From: Nectonema munidae
Taxonomy: Eukaryota; Nematomorpha; Nectonematoida; Nectonematidae
Reading direction: 5' to 3'
Length of the DNA: 64,000 bases
Assembly: GCA_030549495.1 (NCBI GenBank)
Contig: JAUIRK010000633.1
Location: 124,001-188,000, forward strand
A program made the position numbers and the translations under genes. Positions 46,340 through 58,960 of this stretch are shown in pieces; the stretch's first letter is position 1, and the number at the start of each line of letters is the position of its first letter. A model generated the notes under the pieces. That model was not told the DNA's origin. It searched no databases and saw only the letters and a list, made by a program, of their open reading frames with translations.

Positions 46340-49300
46340 ATGAAAAAACTTTCTTGCTATAACAAGTTAATGGACTTGAAGTTTTATAAATAAAACGGAA
46401 AAATAAAAATACCAAAAAAATCATTTTAAGCTTCTAGTGATATTTCCAATCACAAATAATTCATCATAATTAAACAACTTTTTAAGAAATTTCCACTACT
46501 AAACATTCACAGTATGTACTTCCCCTGTTTGAAAGAAATGAGGTACGTAAGGCATGCTCTTTATATAAATACAAAATTGAGCGTCTAATTTGAAGCGTCA
46601 GGAATTATCTTGGCTATCTTCTCATTTTGTAATATCATTTAAAGACACTTTCAAGTAGTCCAGGGAGGAGCAAGCTGAACTAGAAAAAAAGTTACCACAG
46701 GCGATAATATAACATTTTTCTTAATATGAATAATATTCAATATACGAAAGCATTGAGAATCAATTCTTTGCCTATCCTATCTAGAGTATTACTAGCATTA
46801 CACACACACACAAAATTTATACAAACGATAACTTAACCTAAAAAACTTCCAAGTACTTTTTTAATTAAATCGGAAAATTTGGCAAAACGGTGTAATATTT
46901 TGAAGAGTTGAACAATTTTTAAGGAATGTTTAAAATCCATTTGTAGCATATGATATCCTGCAAAGGAGGGCACACTTTTAAGAGAGTAAGGAAGTGATGA
47001 GATACATTACTCTACAAAGCACAATATACAAGACGAGAAATACAAAATAAAAGGGTTAATTTTCGCCTATCATCAAAAGCTTCATCATTTTGGAGTATCT
47101 TGAAGGTGCGCATAAACGGCAATACAAACAGAAGCGCAGATCACGTGGTGATGATGATGATGATGATGATTCACTTCGGCACTCAGCGAGAGATAGAAAG
47201 GCGAGACAATTTTTGTGATGGGATAAGAGAAAATATACCTTGATTTTGAGTTTGAAGACAAGATGCCTATAAAATAGATAATAGGGATAAGTAAAAGAAT
47301 GCTGTATAGTAAATAGACGTGATATGTACACGCTTTTGTAAAGAAAACAACATATCAGTCACCTTCAAGATAAAATAATGGAAAAACCCACTAACTAATT
47401 CAAATTATGTCTAAAGGTAAAAGCAGAAATTTTGAAACGATGGATAGACAAAAAGATGATTTTATAAATTTAAAATCAGAATGTATGAAGATAACAATTT
47501 ATATATTAGCGTTGGTTCGAGGAAAATTCTTAACAATACCTTCGATTTAGAGTAAGATGAAAATTAGCATTGATTGAATTGGAAAAAAAATCTGTAAAAT
47601 CTGAAAAATCTTCGTGAAGACAAGAACAGGAGTTTGAATGATTTATTAGACATGAAAAATAAAGCTGAATGATATTTGAAATTTTTCTTGAAAATTAATA
47701 TTCAGAAAAGAAAGATCTGTACATCTTTTCAAACTTTAGATCGAGAGAGTTTATTTTTAGATTTTAAGCATTTAGTCAGACTGTAAAGAAATCATTCCAT
47801 TCGGAATCTGATCAGGATTTTCAATTGATGATAACGCTAAACTCTATATACTTTCCCAAAAATCGATAATAATCAAAACCCATCGATTTATTTAGTTAAG
47901 TGTTTATTTGCTGAGATGATATTGTTGAAAGAATTCTTAGTATAATGATTCAGTTTGGAAATAATTCACAGACTTGCATATCATATTCACGACATCAAGT
48001 GTGTTGCATTAGAAAAACTAGTACACAACATAATATATTTTATTAAAATCATTGTTCTGAATTAATGTGTCTTAATAATATGTGGAAGGAAAGCATGTGG
48101 TTAAAATTTGGGCACCAATTTCTTTAAAATTAAATGGATGTCAAAATTTTTAGAACAATATATTCATTTTTTGTGTTAAAAAAGTTAAGTGTACACTTCT
48201 TTAAACTAAACAAAATTATTTTTGATTAAAATTTGAAGTCACAACAAATGAAAATAATATATAAAACATAGTCAAATGGAAAAATCGAAAATCATTATTA
48301 ATCGCTAAACAGAAAAAAATAAAATAAAAATATAAAAACGGTGCAAAAATGATATATACTTAATTTTCCATTAATTTGAATTCCATTATAAAAAAATATT
48401 GGAAGAAGAAATTTTTTTCAACAAAAATTTAAATATTATTTAAAAGTCATAAACCATTTTCTTTGAGAAAGTGCCTTTCATCGAAAAAACTGCATTGATA
48501 GGATTTTAAAAGATTAGGGATGTTGAAAAATGCATATAACGTTTGGTCTCAAAAAACATTCGTTTAAGACTAAAACTTGAAACTCTGTAAATTTCAAGCC
48601 GGAGCAAGATTTATTTTACCTCCGAGCTAAAAGTGGCATGGATATTAAATGATAACATAGCGAGATCTTTTACTTGGAAATGGAAATGAAGAAGATGGCC
48701 GTTTATTCTTGTATACAATTTAACTGATTTTACTTGTATAAATTCACTTTATCTTTAAAAAAAGAATAATAAGCATTCGTATCTCGATCCATTATGATTT
48801 CCTTGCCAACTTAGATTATCTACTTGTCGATAACAAATTAGAAACAGAAATACAAAAGGTCTGCAGTAAGAAGTTATAACTTCTCTAGACACTTGAATAA
48901 ATTAACTAAAAAGTGTGAAAAAATAAAAAAGCAAAAATATGAAGTTTGTGAAGGCAATAGAAAATCGCAATCTCTTTGTATATCATGCAAAAAGGTGGTT
49001 TCTTCGGGAAAATTCTTATTAAAAAAGGGAAGGCGGTTTCGAAAATCTTTAAACATCTTTTAACCTTTTTATAATTTCTTTATGCGTGAAACATATAAAA
49101 TATACGAGTCACACAACTAACACAGAAAAGAAAATACATATGCATAACAAAAATCCCCAATGGTCGTACTTGGAAATTATAAGGTAGAGAGTAGTCGTTT
49201 AAAATTTGATATGTTTTGGATACGTTTTTAATATTTTTTGAAATAGGTGCGGTTCTGTCATTTAGCCAATAAATCTCAGCATTTTTAAATCACGTAAACG

Positions 49301-50100
49301 ACTTTTCTATTTTAAAACCCTTTGAAGAGCAATATGATACCAGTGTTTCAAGAAATGATAATAGTCTGCTTTAAATATATATATATAAAATTCCATTGAA
49401 TAGGAAATTAAAAAATTCTCATCCTCAAAAGGCCCTAATCTATCAAAAGCCAGCAAAAACTTTTTATTCCTAGTGTGACGTTCCATTATCACATTTTGCT
49501 TCAATTTTCATTTCTTGACACAAATATGTCACAGTGGTGAAAAATAAGATATTAAAAGTTAAAAAAAGTATGCGAAAAGTTGAAAAAATATTATTTTGAG
49601 AATATTGGTAATATGTATTATACACATCGAGTTTAAAAGTTTTCCTTATAAAAAATCTGGGAAGAAAAAAAAAAGATATTGAAAATGAGAAAGGAAAGAT
49701 TGAAGTGTCTTGTTTTAAATAAGATCCACGATATGCTTTGTTTTAATTTCATAGGAGATAAGAAACTTTTTAGCATATTAACGATTTTTTATGAGAAATA
49801 AACTTTTTTAACACACATATATATGGTGGTTTGTTTTATACAGTAAAAATATATAGAGCAAATTCAAATATGGTTAATAAAAAAGCAGTCTCAAAAAATT
49901 ATTGCAAAGGTTTATTTATATAAGATGTTGGCACATCTACAGCCTTTCCCGAGATATGGAATATATTCTTTAATTTTATCTAACCTACATTCCAGAATAA
50001 CAAACGAATAAACTAACAGAGAAGCAAATTTTATTTAATATGAAATTAATAAAGTAATCGCGTATATTTTAAATGGGATGAGAGGAAGTGTCGGTGTTTC
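46340..50100. other. Long AT-rich stretch, no gene recognised
   Basis: 46800-46810 is a CA-dinucleotide tract and 47145-47168 a GAT trinucleotide tract. A plus-strand frame through the latter (about 47060-47220) reads EYLEGAHKRQYKQKRRSRGD, then an Asp run and SLRHSARDRKARQF. It is protein-like but without splice support. The remainder is plain AT-rich DNA. Confidence 0.4.
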
Positions 50101-50121
50101 CTAAAGAAGCAGCTCAAAGTG

Positions 50122-50343
50122 CAAAAAGCCAGCAGTACCTTATGGTGGATTTTTGCGGGTTGGCTGAAATTACACTAGTTTATCGCTGCTGCTACGAAAG
50201 TGTAACACAATTCTACACTTTTCGCTGAGAGTATTTGCTTTTATGGAAATACTCTCTCAGTTTAAACAACGCTTGGTTTTGAACTGATAGATTATACTCA
50301 AATAAAGATAGTATAATCTAGGGGCTAACAACAACAACAACAA
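50122..50343 (+). mobile_element. Structured SINE-like retroposon (222 bp) with (AAC)n tail
   Basis: A perfect 12-bp target duplication CAGCTCAAAGTG flanks it (50110-50121, 50344-50355), and it ends in CTAACAACAACAACAACAA, so insertion was by target-primed reverse transcription with a short tandem tail. Four successive hairpins can be drawn: 50127-50133 with 50159-50165; 50195-50204 with 50214-50224 (one bulge); 50225-50236 with 50247-50260 (one bulge); and 50288-50298 with 50310-50320 (11 perfect pairs, 11-nt loop). No clear tRNA-type A/B boxes, 5S or 7SL sequence was recognised. The source RNA and the partner LINE are unknown. Confidence 0.85.
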
Positions 50344-50359
50344 CAGCTCAAAGTGAAAT

Positions 50360-50930
50360 TCGTGATAACAGAGCCCCTATCTGTAAGAATAAGTAGCAAT
50401 ATCCTAACATTCCTATAGTCACATCAAGGCCTGCCTTATAAGGGGTAAACCGACATTATAATTATAAACTAAGGATAAGAATAGAAAACAAAAAAGCCCT
50501 TTTTACAAATTAAAATAAAACATTTTAAAGTTTAATCTGTGAGTTTTTTTAATTAAAAAAATGAGTGATCATTTTCATAAGTAAAAATATCAATAATTTT
50601 TTCTATGGTCATTAAAATAGAATTTTAAAGATTCTTGCTAATCAGGCTAACAAGCATACGCAGCATATAAGTTAACATCGGAGGCGCTATTAGCCTTTTT
50701 ATCCCATGCGTAAAAAAACTATCTTTTATAGCTTTAATTAAGACGTGAACAATTGTTGTCCTTGAATGTAGGAAGGACAAGCCATCCAATGAGATGGATC
50801 AAGAGAAAGGAAAGAATCAACAAGTTTAAGCATTTTAAAATCTGAAACATTTTCTCTTTAAATAAATGACCTTTTTTGCTTTCAAATTCTCCTGCTGTCA
50901 CTACTAAAGGCCTATCATTGTAATGCTTTG
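50360..50930. other. AT-rich stretch, nothing recognised
   Basis: No coding or repeat structure identified between the retroposon and the transposase-like remnant. Confidence 0.4.
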
Positions 50931-50937
50931 AACGTTT

Positions 50938-51937
50938 TTATTTATCTGTTTCATCTCCATGTGAGAAAAAGTATAGAGGAGATAAATGATCTGATAAGTA
51001 TGAAAGCTGAGATTTAAACTTTTTCATTGAGGCAATAGAAACTGATCCATCATTTCCATAATCTCTAAGTTCTGTTAAAATCATTTTTAGGAGCTTTAAC
51101 TGAATCTTGAGCTGTGAAATAGCATGCATTTGAGATAAATAGATAAAATGAATATATTTATAAGCCTTAAAGAATCATTTTCTTCGTTGCTTAAATTTAA
51201 CTGAAAGCGAAAAAGATAGATCTTTAGGCACTATATAACCTTAGGCATCCATCTTGTTCTATGACATGCTCCTGGTGCGGTAAAAGTTATACCTTTTCAA
51301 AAATTTCTCCTAACGTAATAATAGAAATTTCTAGAAATTCTCTATACTCCTTACGATAATGATCAATTTTCACTTGTTCACAAACAAAATTTATCATAGA
51401 ATCTTTGTTTAATTCGAGCCAAATAATTTCTTCTGGCGTTCCTCCTTCAAGATGATTATATTTTTTCCTGTCTATCGAATTCCATTTCTTTTTAGAACTT
51501 ATAAAAAGTATCAATATTTGGTCCTGTAGAAGTAAAAAACAAATCAAAAGGCTTGTTATAATTATTTCAAAGATGTGATGCCGACATGTTAATAAAGTAA
51601 TTCTTGTTTAAAATATTTCTGAATAGTCATACAGGCTCCAGTGTGTATACTTATATTACTTGCAGTTGCATCAAAAGATAGCCATTATCCATTTCATAAC
51701 TTGTCACCTTTTCCAATTCAACTATTCCTAAAAGTTTTTATGTATTTATGCCTGATACACCATTAGATAGAAGATACATGTATTTTCCTGAAGAATTTTT
51801 AATATGTTTTGACATATGTAAAGAGGATTTTGGAAAAATAATGCCACAACTCCAAGTGCTTTTAATGCAGTAGAAACAAAATGTAATGCTTCTCTAAAAG
51901 AAGTGCTTCTTTTATTCAAATAAGAGCAAAAATTCAT
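50938..51937 (-). pseudogene. Transposase-like remnant, unnamed invertebrate family
   Basis: Minus-strand blocks in order: RSTSFREALHFVSTALKALG (about 51880); KKKWNSIDRKKYNHLEGGTP, EEIIWLELNKDSMINF and DHYRKEYREFLEISIITLGE (51287-51490); TFTAPGACHRTRWMPKVI, a stop, CLKIYLFRFQLNLSNEEND (51170-51280); and ISQLKIQLKLLKMIL-type helical sequence (50938-51129). The 'YxEFLExxxIxLG...FxxPGAxHHARWMxKxIYxLKIyLF' pattern is one I know from uncharacterised transposon-like proteins repeated in aphid, Hydra and other invertebrate genomes; I cannot assign a superfamily. Several stops and frame changes show that it is dead. Inverted ends were not found. Confidence 0.65.
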
Positions 51938-51939
51938 AT

Positions 51940-52709
51940 TTTAGGAAAGAATTTACAGGTATTTGTTATATTTTTTTCAACATTTTTTTGATTTTTTAAA
52001 AATACCTGGATCACATTCTTGATCATTTTCATTAGTTGATGAAAGGCGAATAAAAAATTAATTAAAAAAAAAAATTATTCGCTTGGCGTATTCTTTAAAA
52101 TTGTTTCACCTTGAAAAAGATTTTTCTCAATGTTTGCTTTTTCATAAGGCCTTATTTGAGCAATCATTCTTTTTTTCTCTTGCTCCAAACCCTTTGTCTC
52201 CATTTGAAATAATCATTTTTCTGTTTGAACTTTCATCCTTTAAAAACGATTTATCTTGATTTTTACAATATTTCCACTATTAGCATGACTAATATCTAAC
52301 GAAAGATTTATTTTTTCTTTTCATTGTTGAGCAGAACTTTTCTGTTTATTTTTTGCGACAGGCAGATATTCGTCATATATCTTCTTCAATTTCGTTATGT
52401 CTTGTGTCTTGTAGCTAAGCTTGCTTTAATCCCAATTGACAAAACTTCATCTATTGTAATTGGTATGATTTAGGTGAATTTAGATAATTTTTCAACGTTT
52501 CTTGTTTTATGATGTTAAGGTCATATATTTAACTTTTTAAACGTTTAAAGCAATATATTAGTGTATTTAATATAAAATAGTCAGATTTCGTAAAGAATTA
52601 AAACAAATTTATATCAATACCACCTTTATAGTATAGCATTATTCTGACAAGTAAAAGTAACCTCTAATATTAACCAGTTTAGTGTTCTATTTGTAACGAT
52701 ATATAAATC
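51940..52709. other. AT-rich stretch, possibly N-terminal part of the remnant
   Basis: Lysine-rich minus-strand fragments around 52060-52450 could be the decayed N-terminus of the preceding transposase-like remnant, but no motif is firm. Confidence 0.35.
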
Positions 52710-52717
52710 ATTATTAT

Positions 52718-53373
52718 CAGGGTTTCGGAGCCAGAAAAAAATTGTCTAGCTCCGATGCAAAGCAGAAATATTTTAGTTTATAAAAAAATTAATTCACGTT
52801 TACTACCTATATGATATTTTATATACATATATAGAAAAACTACATTTATATAAATACCTAATTGTTTTATTATAAGCTTACATTTGATAGGGCTACTAAA
52901 ATTTTGAATTTCTTACAATTTTACATTGGGCAATGAAAAAAGAAATTTAATGAGTATAAATATTTAATGGCATAAAAAAACTCCATATTGTAAAAAAAAT
53001 AAGATTTTTAATTTTACTAAACCATGATATTTGCTAAAAGTAACTGTTTTATTAACATTTTTAACACAGCACAATTCGATTATAAATTAGCAGTTAAATT
53101 AATAATCATTTTTATAAGGAAATGATATCTAAAGCAAATCTTTCTACCTAAAGTAGAATATCAAAAATTTATAAAAAATTTTAGATATTAGTATTTAAAA
53201 AATGGACCTTTTAAGGACACATTTCATATAGCACATAGGTTTCAAAATATTGCCCTGATCCAGACAAAGGAGAAATATTTTTAATGTTTTCTGCTCCAAA
53301 ACTGGTTCCATGTATTCAAATTTTTTGGCTCACCGGCTCTAGTTCTTATTCCAGGCCCAGCTACGAAGCCCCG
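52718..53373. mobile_element. hAT-like MITE (656 bp)
   Basis: Ends CAGGGTTTCGGAGCC and, opposite strand, CGGGGCTTCGTAGC are inverted repeats. Flanks ATTATTAT (52710-52717) and ATTATGAC (53374-53381) match at six of eight positions, consistent with an old 8-bp target duplication. Internal AGCTCCGATGC, GGCTCACCGGCTC motifs occur near both ends. Non-coding. Confidence 0.65.
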
Positions 53374-53479
53374 ATTATGACATTTCAATGAAAATAACAA
53401 ATCCTTATGGGAGGTTATAATAATAGCTAACAGTTTTTTCCTCCTTCAAATAGGCATAGAAAAGAAAAATACATAGAAA

Positions 53480-53620
53480 GGTAAAGGTATCGTGCGGTGT
53501 TTTCACTGAGAAGGCACAATTGCGCCACTTGTATCGAACTATAAGGAAAGAAAGCCTGATGCTGTATCGAACCCAAGGCGTTGAGCTATCGAATCCGAGT
53601 ATCTACCCAATCTTACTCAC
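53480..53620 (-). repeat. tRNA-derived SINE-like unit, copy 3
   Basis: The plus strand shows GGTGTTTTCACTGAGAAGGC, CTATAAGG and ATCGAATCCGAG, matching the family at 10200-10345 in the same orientation. No R1 sequence surrounds it, so the SINE moves independently of R1. Confidence 0.65.
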
Positions 53621-53639
53621 ACCCTCACAATAAACTTTT

Positions 53640-54640
53640 TAGACTCCCATAATTAGGAATGTCAAAATAAAAAAGGCAAAAAAACAAACCAAGACGTACA
53701 GAAAATATAAAAAGAAAGTGATGCGATATTAAATTATATATTTTGAATATACAAAATAGGAGTAAATCAGCAAACCTGGGGAAATATGGGTTTGAAAGAT
53801 GTCATGCATAATACTTTTATACCTTACAAAGGTTTTCAAAACTTTTTTCATAGGGACCTTTTGAAAAAATTTTAAAATCCCAGAATCACACAAACCAAAA
53901 AAATAAGGTTTTAATTTTTTGAGAAATTTTTTTTCTTTAAAATTGCAGCGTACTAACTAAATTGGGGGGTGTTTTTATAAAATAAAAAAATAATCATATT
54001 TAGAGCTAGAATATTTTTGAAATTAATGAATAAGATATTATTTTATATATATCAGCATTCGGCAAATCATATCTAGAAAAGTAAAATATATTTAGTACAA
54101 AAGAAGTGGCGAAAAAAATAATTTTAGGCTATAAAATATAAATTTAAAAGAAGAGCTCTTAACTTTTTAAAAAATAAATAAACTAAGTTTTAAATTTTGC
54201 CAGTTTTGTATAAGATCCAAAAAATAAAACATACCCAAATATGATTTTCAGATTCTTCATGAAGTTGTCTAAATCGAGAACTTTTATCTTTCGGTACTAT
54301 AAGATTGCAAACCTAAAAAATATTGATCAATTTAAATAAAAGTTATATAAATGTTGATGTTCTTTTATCAGCACTTCACACTTGGTAAGTAAACTTTTTT
54401 TGCATTTCAATAAATGTCTTTCACTTTTGAGATGCTTTTCATACGCCTAAATTTAAAAGTAAAATAGAGATTAAACTATGAAATCTTTATTTAAATATTT
54501 ACTTTTTTATTAACACAATATGTATTACAAAGTTCACAAGGAATGGAGGACATTAAACATAGAATAAGAAAACGTGCAAGTAAAAAAAATTTTAAAATAT
54601 AAAAAAATATAAATCTGGGAGATTTCGGGCTGCAGAATTT
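53640..54640. other. AT-rich stretch, nothing recognised
   Basis: No coding or repeat feature supported before the LINE remnant begins. Confidence 0.4.
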
Positions 54641-54739
54641 TATGTAAGGTCATCCGGTAAAATTTTTGATTTTATTAAATATCATTTTGCAAAAGGATGA
54701 TGAGCAATTAAACATTGATATTTTATAAAAATACTGGTA

Positions 54740-56527
54740 AAATTTTTCATATAGTTGTATTCAAGAGAGCTGGCGTGATTCATTATCAAATATTGATCAG
54801 TTTTCCAAAGAAAAATATTATTATATTTCACTTCCATCGGAAAAAAATCGACATAGAGGTCTTGGTTTTTTTATTCATCGATCTGTAGAATACGTTGTTG
54901 TTCATTTTTCAATTTCTCAAAAATTTTATCTTGAATTCGATGATTTTTGTGAAGAAATATCAAAATATAAGTTCAATATTTTATTGGCGATTTTAACATT
55001 AATTTTTTTAATAAACATTCTTTTTTAAACAAACAATTTTTTGATATTATAGCAGATCATGGTTTATATAGGTTAATAAATAAAACTACTCGACCTACCT
55101 CAAAAACATGTATTGGCAGTATTATTATAAATAACTTTTCGAAATTGGAATATGCAGGAATAATAAACGAAGATATTTCCGATCACTTACCATTATTTAT
55201 AGCTTTAGATTTAGGTAAAGAAAAAAGTGAAGAAATATTGTTTAAAAAAATATATTATACTAAGCTGAACAACTTATTAAACAATATTAATTCGGAAGAT
55301 CTAAATGGATCAGTAAATAACATAACAGTGCAATTTATGAAAAATTATTGTTATGTGAAAAAAATAGATACCGAATTAGTAAAAATCCATGGATGAATCA
55401 ATATATATTAAATAAATTAAAAGAACAGGATATGATGTACAGAAAATTTAAAAGAAATAAAAACAACATAGCTTTATCACTTATAACTTGTCTTAAAGAA
55501 TACATTAAAAATATAAAAAAGCTAATATGGCGATCAAAAGTAGACTACTTTGAAAAAAAATTTAAAGACTGTAATAATGTTTCTTGTAAAATATGGAAAA
55601 ATTTAAATGCGATCATAAAAGAAAAAGCAAATAATGAAAATAGAGTCATAATAAATGAGTCAAATCATGACCTTCCAGATAGATTTGCAATGCATTTCAA
55701 AGATACAATAAATATTCTGTTAAAAAATAGTTATGTTGGTTCTTAGCCCTAAAACGTATAGTGATGATTACAATATATTATTTAAATTTCAAAAAATTAC
55801 ATATAATGATATACTGATTGCAGTTAAACAACTGAAAAATAGTAATGCATCGGACATTTATTGCTTTTCAGTTAAAATAGTAAAAATAATAATAAACACC
55901 TTAGTCAAACCGCTTTACGTATTATATAACAAATGCATATCTCTATGTACATTTCCAGATGGCTAAGTAGGTAAAATTGTTCCAATAGCAAAGAAAGGAG
56001 GTAAAAAATCTGAATTAGACAACTACAGACCCGTGTGTATAGTGCCGGTCTTTCTGGAAATACTAGAGAAAATCCTTTATAATCAGTTGTATAATTATTT
56101 GGAATATAATTTATTATTTAGTGAGTTTCAATTTGGTTTTCGTAAGCTTAAAAACATTGAACAACTTCATTCAATTTTTATTTCCGAAATTGTAGAGAAC
56201 TGGAATAGTAATTTTAACTCATTGAGTATATTTTTGGTTCTCAAAGTTCTTTTTGACTGTGTAAATCATGATTTTTTATTAAGAGAGCTTAATTACTATA
56301 AAATTGATCAATCAGCTATATATTTAATTATAAGTTTTTTAAATAATAGGAAATTTTCCGTTTTTTTAAATAATAGTTTTTCTGACATATATCACTGCAA
56401 CCCTTTTGGAGTACCTCGGGGATCTTCTCTCGGTCCACTTCTGTTTATCATATACATAAATGAAACAATCAAAGTCATAAACAGAGATGTCTGTAAAGCT
56501 ATAACATTTGTAGATGACGGGTATTGC
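54740..56527 (+). mobile_element. Jockey/CR1-type LINE ORF2 remnant
   Basis: Plus-strand blocks follow the order of a non-LTR ORF2. Endonuclease: PSEKNRHRGLGFFIHRS (about 54835), GDFNINFF (about 54988) and SDHLPLFIALDLG (about 55180). Linker: NPWMNQYILNKLKEQDMMYR and KVDYFEKKFKDCNNVSCKIW. Reverse transcriptase: KQLKNSNASDIYCFSVKIVK, VGKIVPIAKKGGKKSELDNY followed by RPV, FGFRK, NHDFLLRELNYYKI, FGVPRGSSLGPLLFIIYIN and FVDDG (the catalytic xxDD box, 56508-56522). At least four frame changes or stops separate the blocks. It is cut off right after the catalytic box, where a short tandem array begins, so thumb and tail are missing. No ORF1 was seen upstream. The element is dead. Confidence 0.9.
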
Positions 56528-56536
56528 TAAAATATG

Positions 56537-56585
56537 GGGAGCAATAGGCAGCAATGGGTAGCAATAGGCAGCAATGGGCAGCACT
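56537..56585 (+). repeat. 10-bp tandem array at the LINE break
   Basis: About five units of AGCAATRGGY (for example AGCAATAGGC, AGCAATGGGT). It starts within 15 bp of the point where LINE coding sequence stops. Confidence 0.85.
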
Positions 56586-57298
56586 AAAAATAACAAAAAA
56601 AAAACACCAATACAAAGTTTTTTTAAGTTTTATCATATATTCAAGGTAGTTTATCCATAAAAAATCATGTTTAAATAAAATTCATAAATATTTATCTTTG
56701 TATGAAAATTTTTTTGTTTTTCTTAAACTTTCTTCTGCCCTATTTTTCTATGTATTCAAATTTTTTTACCGGTTATTTAAAAAGCGGTGAGGCTAAAATA
56801 AGCCGCAGAGTAAGCCGCGGATTTTTGTTAAAAAAGGAGGGCCATTTTTTTATCATAAAATGGTAGAATATTTTCCATTTTTTCTAGAATTTTCTTTTTT
56901 CAAATTATTGTAAGTTTTATTAGTTTTTCTATCCAAAATGTCATACTTTGAATTATAACCCGAATGGCAGAAATATGATTTTTGCACTACTTGTCAAAAG
57001 TTTTATCACCTAGAGTCTAGACTGTGAAAATTTGTCAATGCATCAGGCCAATTATTTTATCTCTAATAATATATCTTTTCACTGTACTGCATGCTGCATG
57101 AATATTTCGGGTTTCAGTTATGAGTTCTCTTTAGAGTGGTTTTAAAAGTATATTCTTTTAATTAAAAATAATTCTTTCTACTATTTTATTAAAACTTAAA
57201 AATTTTCTTTTATGTCAAAAGGTGTTAAGAAAAGAGGTTTTTGCGCTTGAGTTACCTTCCTTTTATAATAATTGTGTTGATTTAACTCTTTATTTATT

Positions 57299-57640
57299 TT
57301 GGAAGACTATAATATTAATGAATCATTAGTGCCTTTGAAGACAACAGGTAATGGCAATTACTTATTTCACTTTGTATCAATAGCACTTTTTAATAGTGAA
57401 AATTTTGCTATGCTTCGTGTACTAACTTCTTTTGAATTAATTTATAATTTCAGTTTTTATTATAATATTGAGTATGAGAGGGTATGTTGTTTCGATGATT
57501 CTATTAACGTTTTGTAAATTTTTACTATCCATGCCCTTTCTTCCGTTCTGTGTATCCCTTTAGGCTTATTGTTCCTCTATATAACTCTCCTGATGATATA
57601 GCACATTTACCTTTAATAAGATATTGTTTCCAATTAATTT
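57299..57640 (+). pseudogene. OTU-like peptidase fragment in the 3.85-kb element
   Basis: The frame reads EDYNINESLVPLKTTGNGNY, then LFHFVSIALFNSENFAMLRV and LTSFELIYNFSFYYN. This matches the N-terminal half of an OTU-like domain found in vertnin-type and transposon proteins ('LxPxxTTGDGNCLFHSxSxALxGxExxxxxLRxxTxxEL'). The catalytic Cys of 'GDGNCLF' is Tyr here. After an in-frame stop, FTIHALSSVLCIPLGLLFLY continues the 'LASVLxIPIxxxYP' segment, with the part between deleted. OTU domains cleave ubiquitin-like conjugates; in transposons their role is unknown. Compare the open homologous frame at 63369-64000. Confidence 0.7.
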
Positions 57641-57649
57641 TAAATTAAA

Positions 57650-58425
57650 AAAAAATTTGTTTGTTTCACATAATATCAATATTTTATTTACATGTAGCAA
57701 TTACTAATCCAGTCATGTAAATGTACCTGAACACATTGACCCTTTGGTACAAAAAATATTTCTATGCATAATGAAAACTATGCGAGTAATATAGTGAATG
57801 ATTTTCACGTAGTGATGCAACGGATAAATTTATGAGTGATGAAGATTCGTTGAGTTGCTCATATGATCAATCTTCAAAGATTTTACTTTCTTCAACACAT
57901 TCTCCACAATGTAGTGTATTATTTGTAAATGATAACAATATTTTTTCATGCTTATACTTGTAAATTTTATGCCAAACTTGATATTCATTAAAAAATATTC
58001 AAAATTTAAAAGTATCAAGAAGAATTTATTATTTTCAAAATTCTCCATTTTTTGATAAAGATTTGTATAGTGTAATTACATATGAATATTTGGGTTCATT
58101 TCCTCATAACATTACGCATAATAATTTGAAAAGCTCTATTATTTTTGTATAAACTAACCTCAAAACAAAGCGTTTTATTGAAAATCAGTTATTAAATCTT
58201 TTTTTATTAAAAGAATACTCCTGATTTGAAAATATTGCAAAAGTAACCTTTAATTGAGAAATTGAAATAATTTTAGCTAACATTTTACAAGTTTTGAAAT
58301 TTGTAATAAATGTAAATTAATACGCTTTTTTAATAGGTTTTTTAAATTGTTTCTTTTAATAGTTAGTTATAAAATGATGGTTTCTTCATGATTTATTTAG
58401 AAAATCTTTCGTTGCCAGTGATTAC
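57650..58425. other. AT-rich interior of the 3.85-kb element
   Basis: No coding or RNA feature recognised. A minus-strand open frame at 57830-58048 has no domain. Confidence 0.4.
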
Positions 58426-58429
58426 AAAA

Positions 58430-58960
58430 CAAAGAAAAGTACCCACTAACAAAAGCGTTGCCGCTATTCAGTAGAAGGTAGGATCAAACGCTGTTATCCA
58501 CCAATCGCCCAAACTTCTGGGTGGAAAACTCCAGAAAGGCTGGTGGCACTTCTGATTCGTCATCTCCAAAGAAAAATTCTTGTAGATAAATCGTTTTTTG
58601 TATTCTTTGCCCTCCAATGCTTCAAATATTAAGATCTCTGCTCGCACGGAACAAGTTACCTAAGCTGGGATGTGCGTACAATGAGACCCGATGCAAACTC
58701 TCAGAGCAAACAGTGATTACTTTTTGGGATCCGGCTCAAATGGCAGCTTTGTAATACCGTTAAATGCTAATAAAAACACTGAAAGTTCCCCATAAAGGGA
58801 TAGACCCAAGGAGTCAGCACTCAAATGGTCATGACACTTGCACAATATTGCTATTTCTTGTATATATAACACCAAGTCTCTTTTTAGAGCCGACATCACA
58901 ACTTATTTCGTTATTTATGAAGAATAAAGATGAATTGTTTTTATGAATTCCCTATTATTT
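58430..58960 (-). repeat. Compositionally distinct, structured island (possible SINE)
   Basis: Markedly less AT-rich than its surroundings. Hairpins can be drawn: AGCGTT (about 58454) with AACGCT (about 58488), CCACCA (58498-58503) with TGGTGG (58541-58546), and inside it TTCTGG (58515-58520) with CCAGAA (58531-58536). On the minus strand, GCGTTTGATCCTACC is weakly like a polymerase III B box. No tail or target duplication found; identity uncertain. Confidence 0.4.

Noticed and set aside
47056-47331. Possible coding exon around a GAT repeat, on either strand
   Set aside because: Protein-like in part, but no supporting splice sites or neighbouring exons in matching phase.
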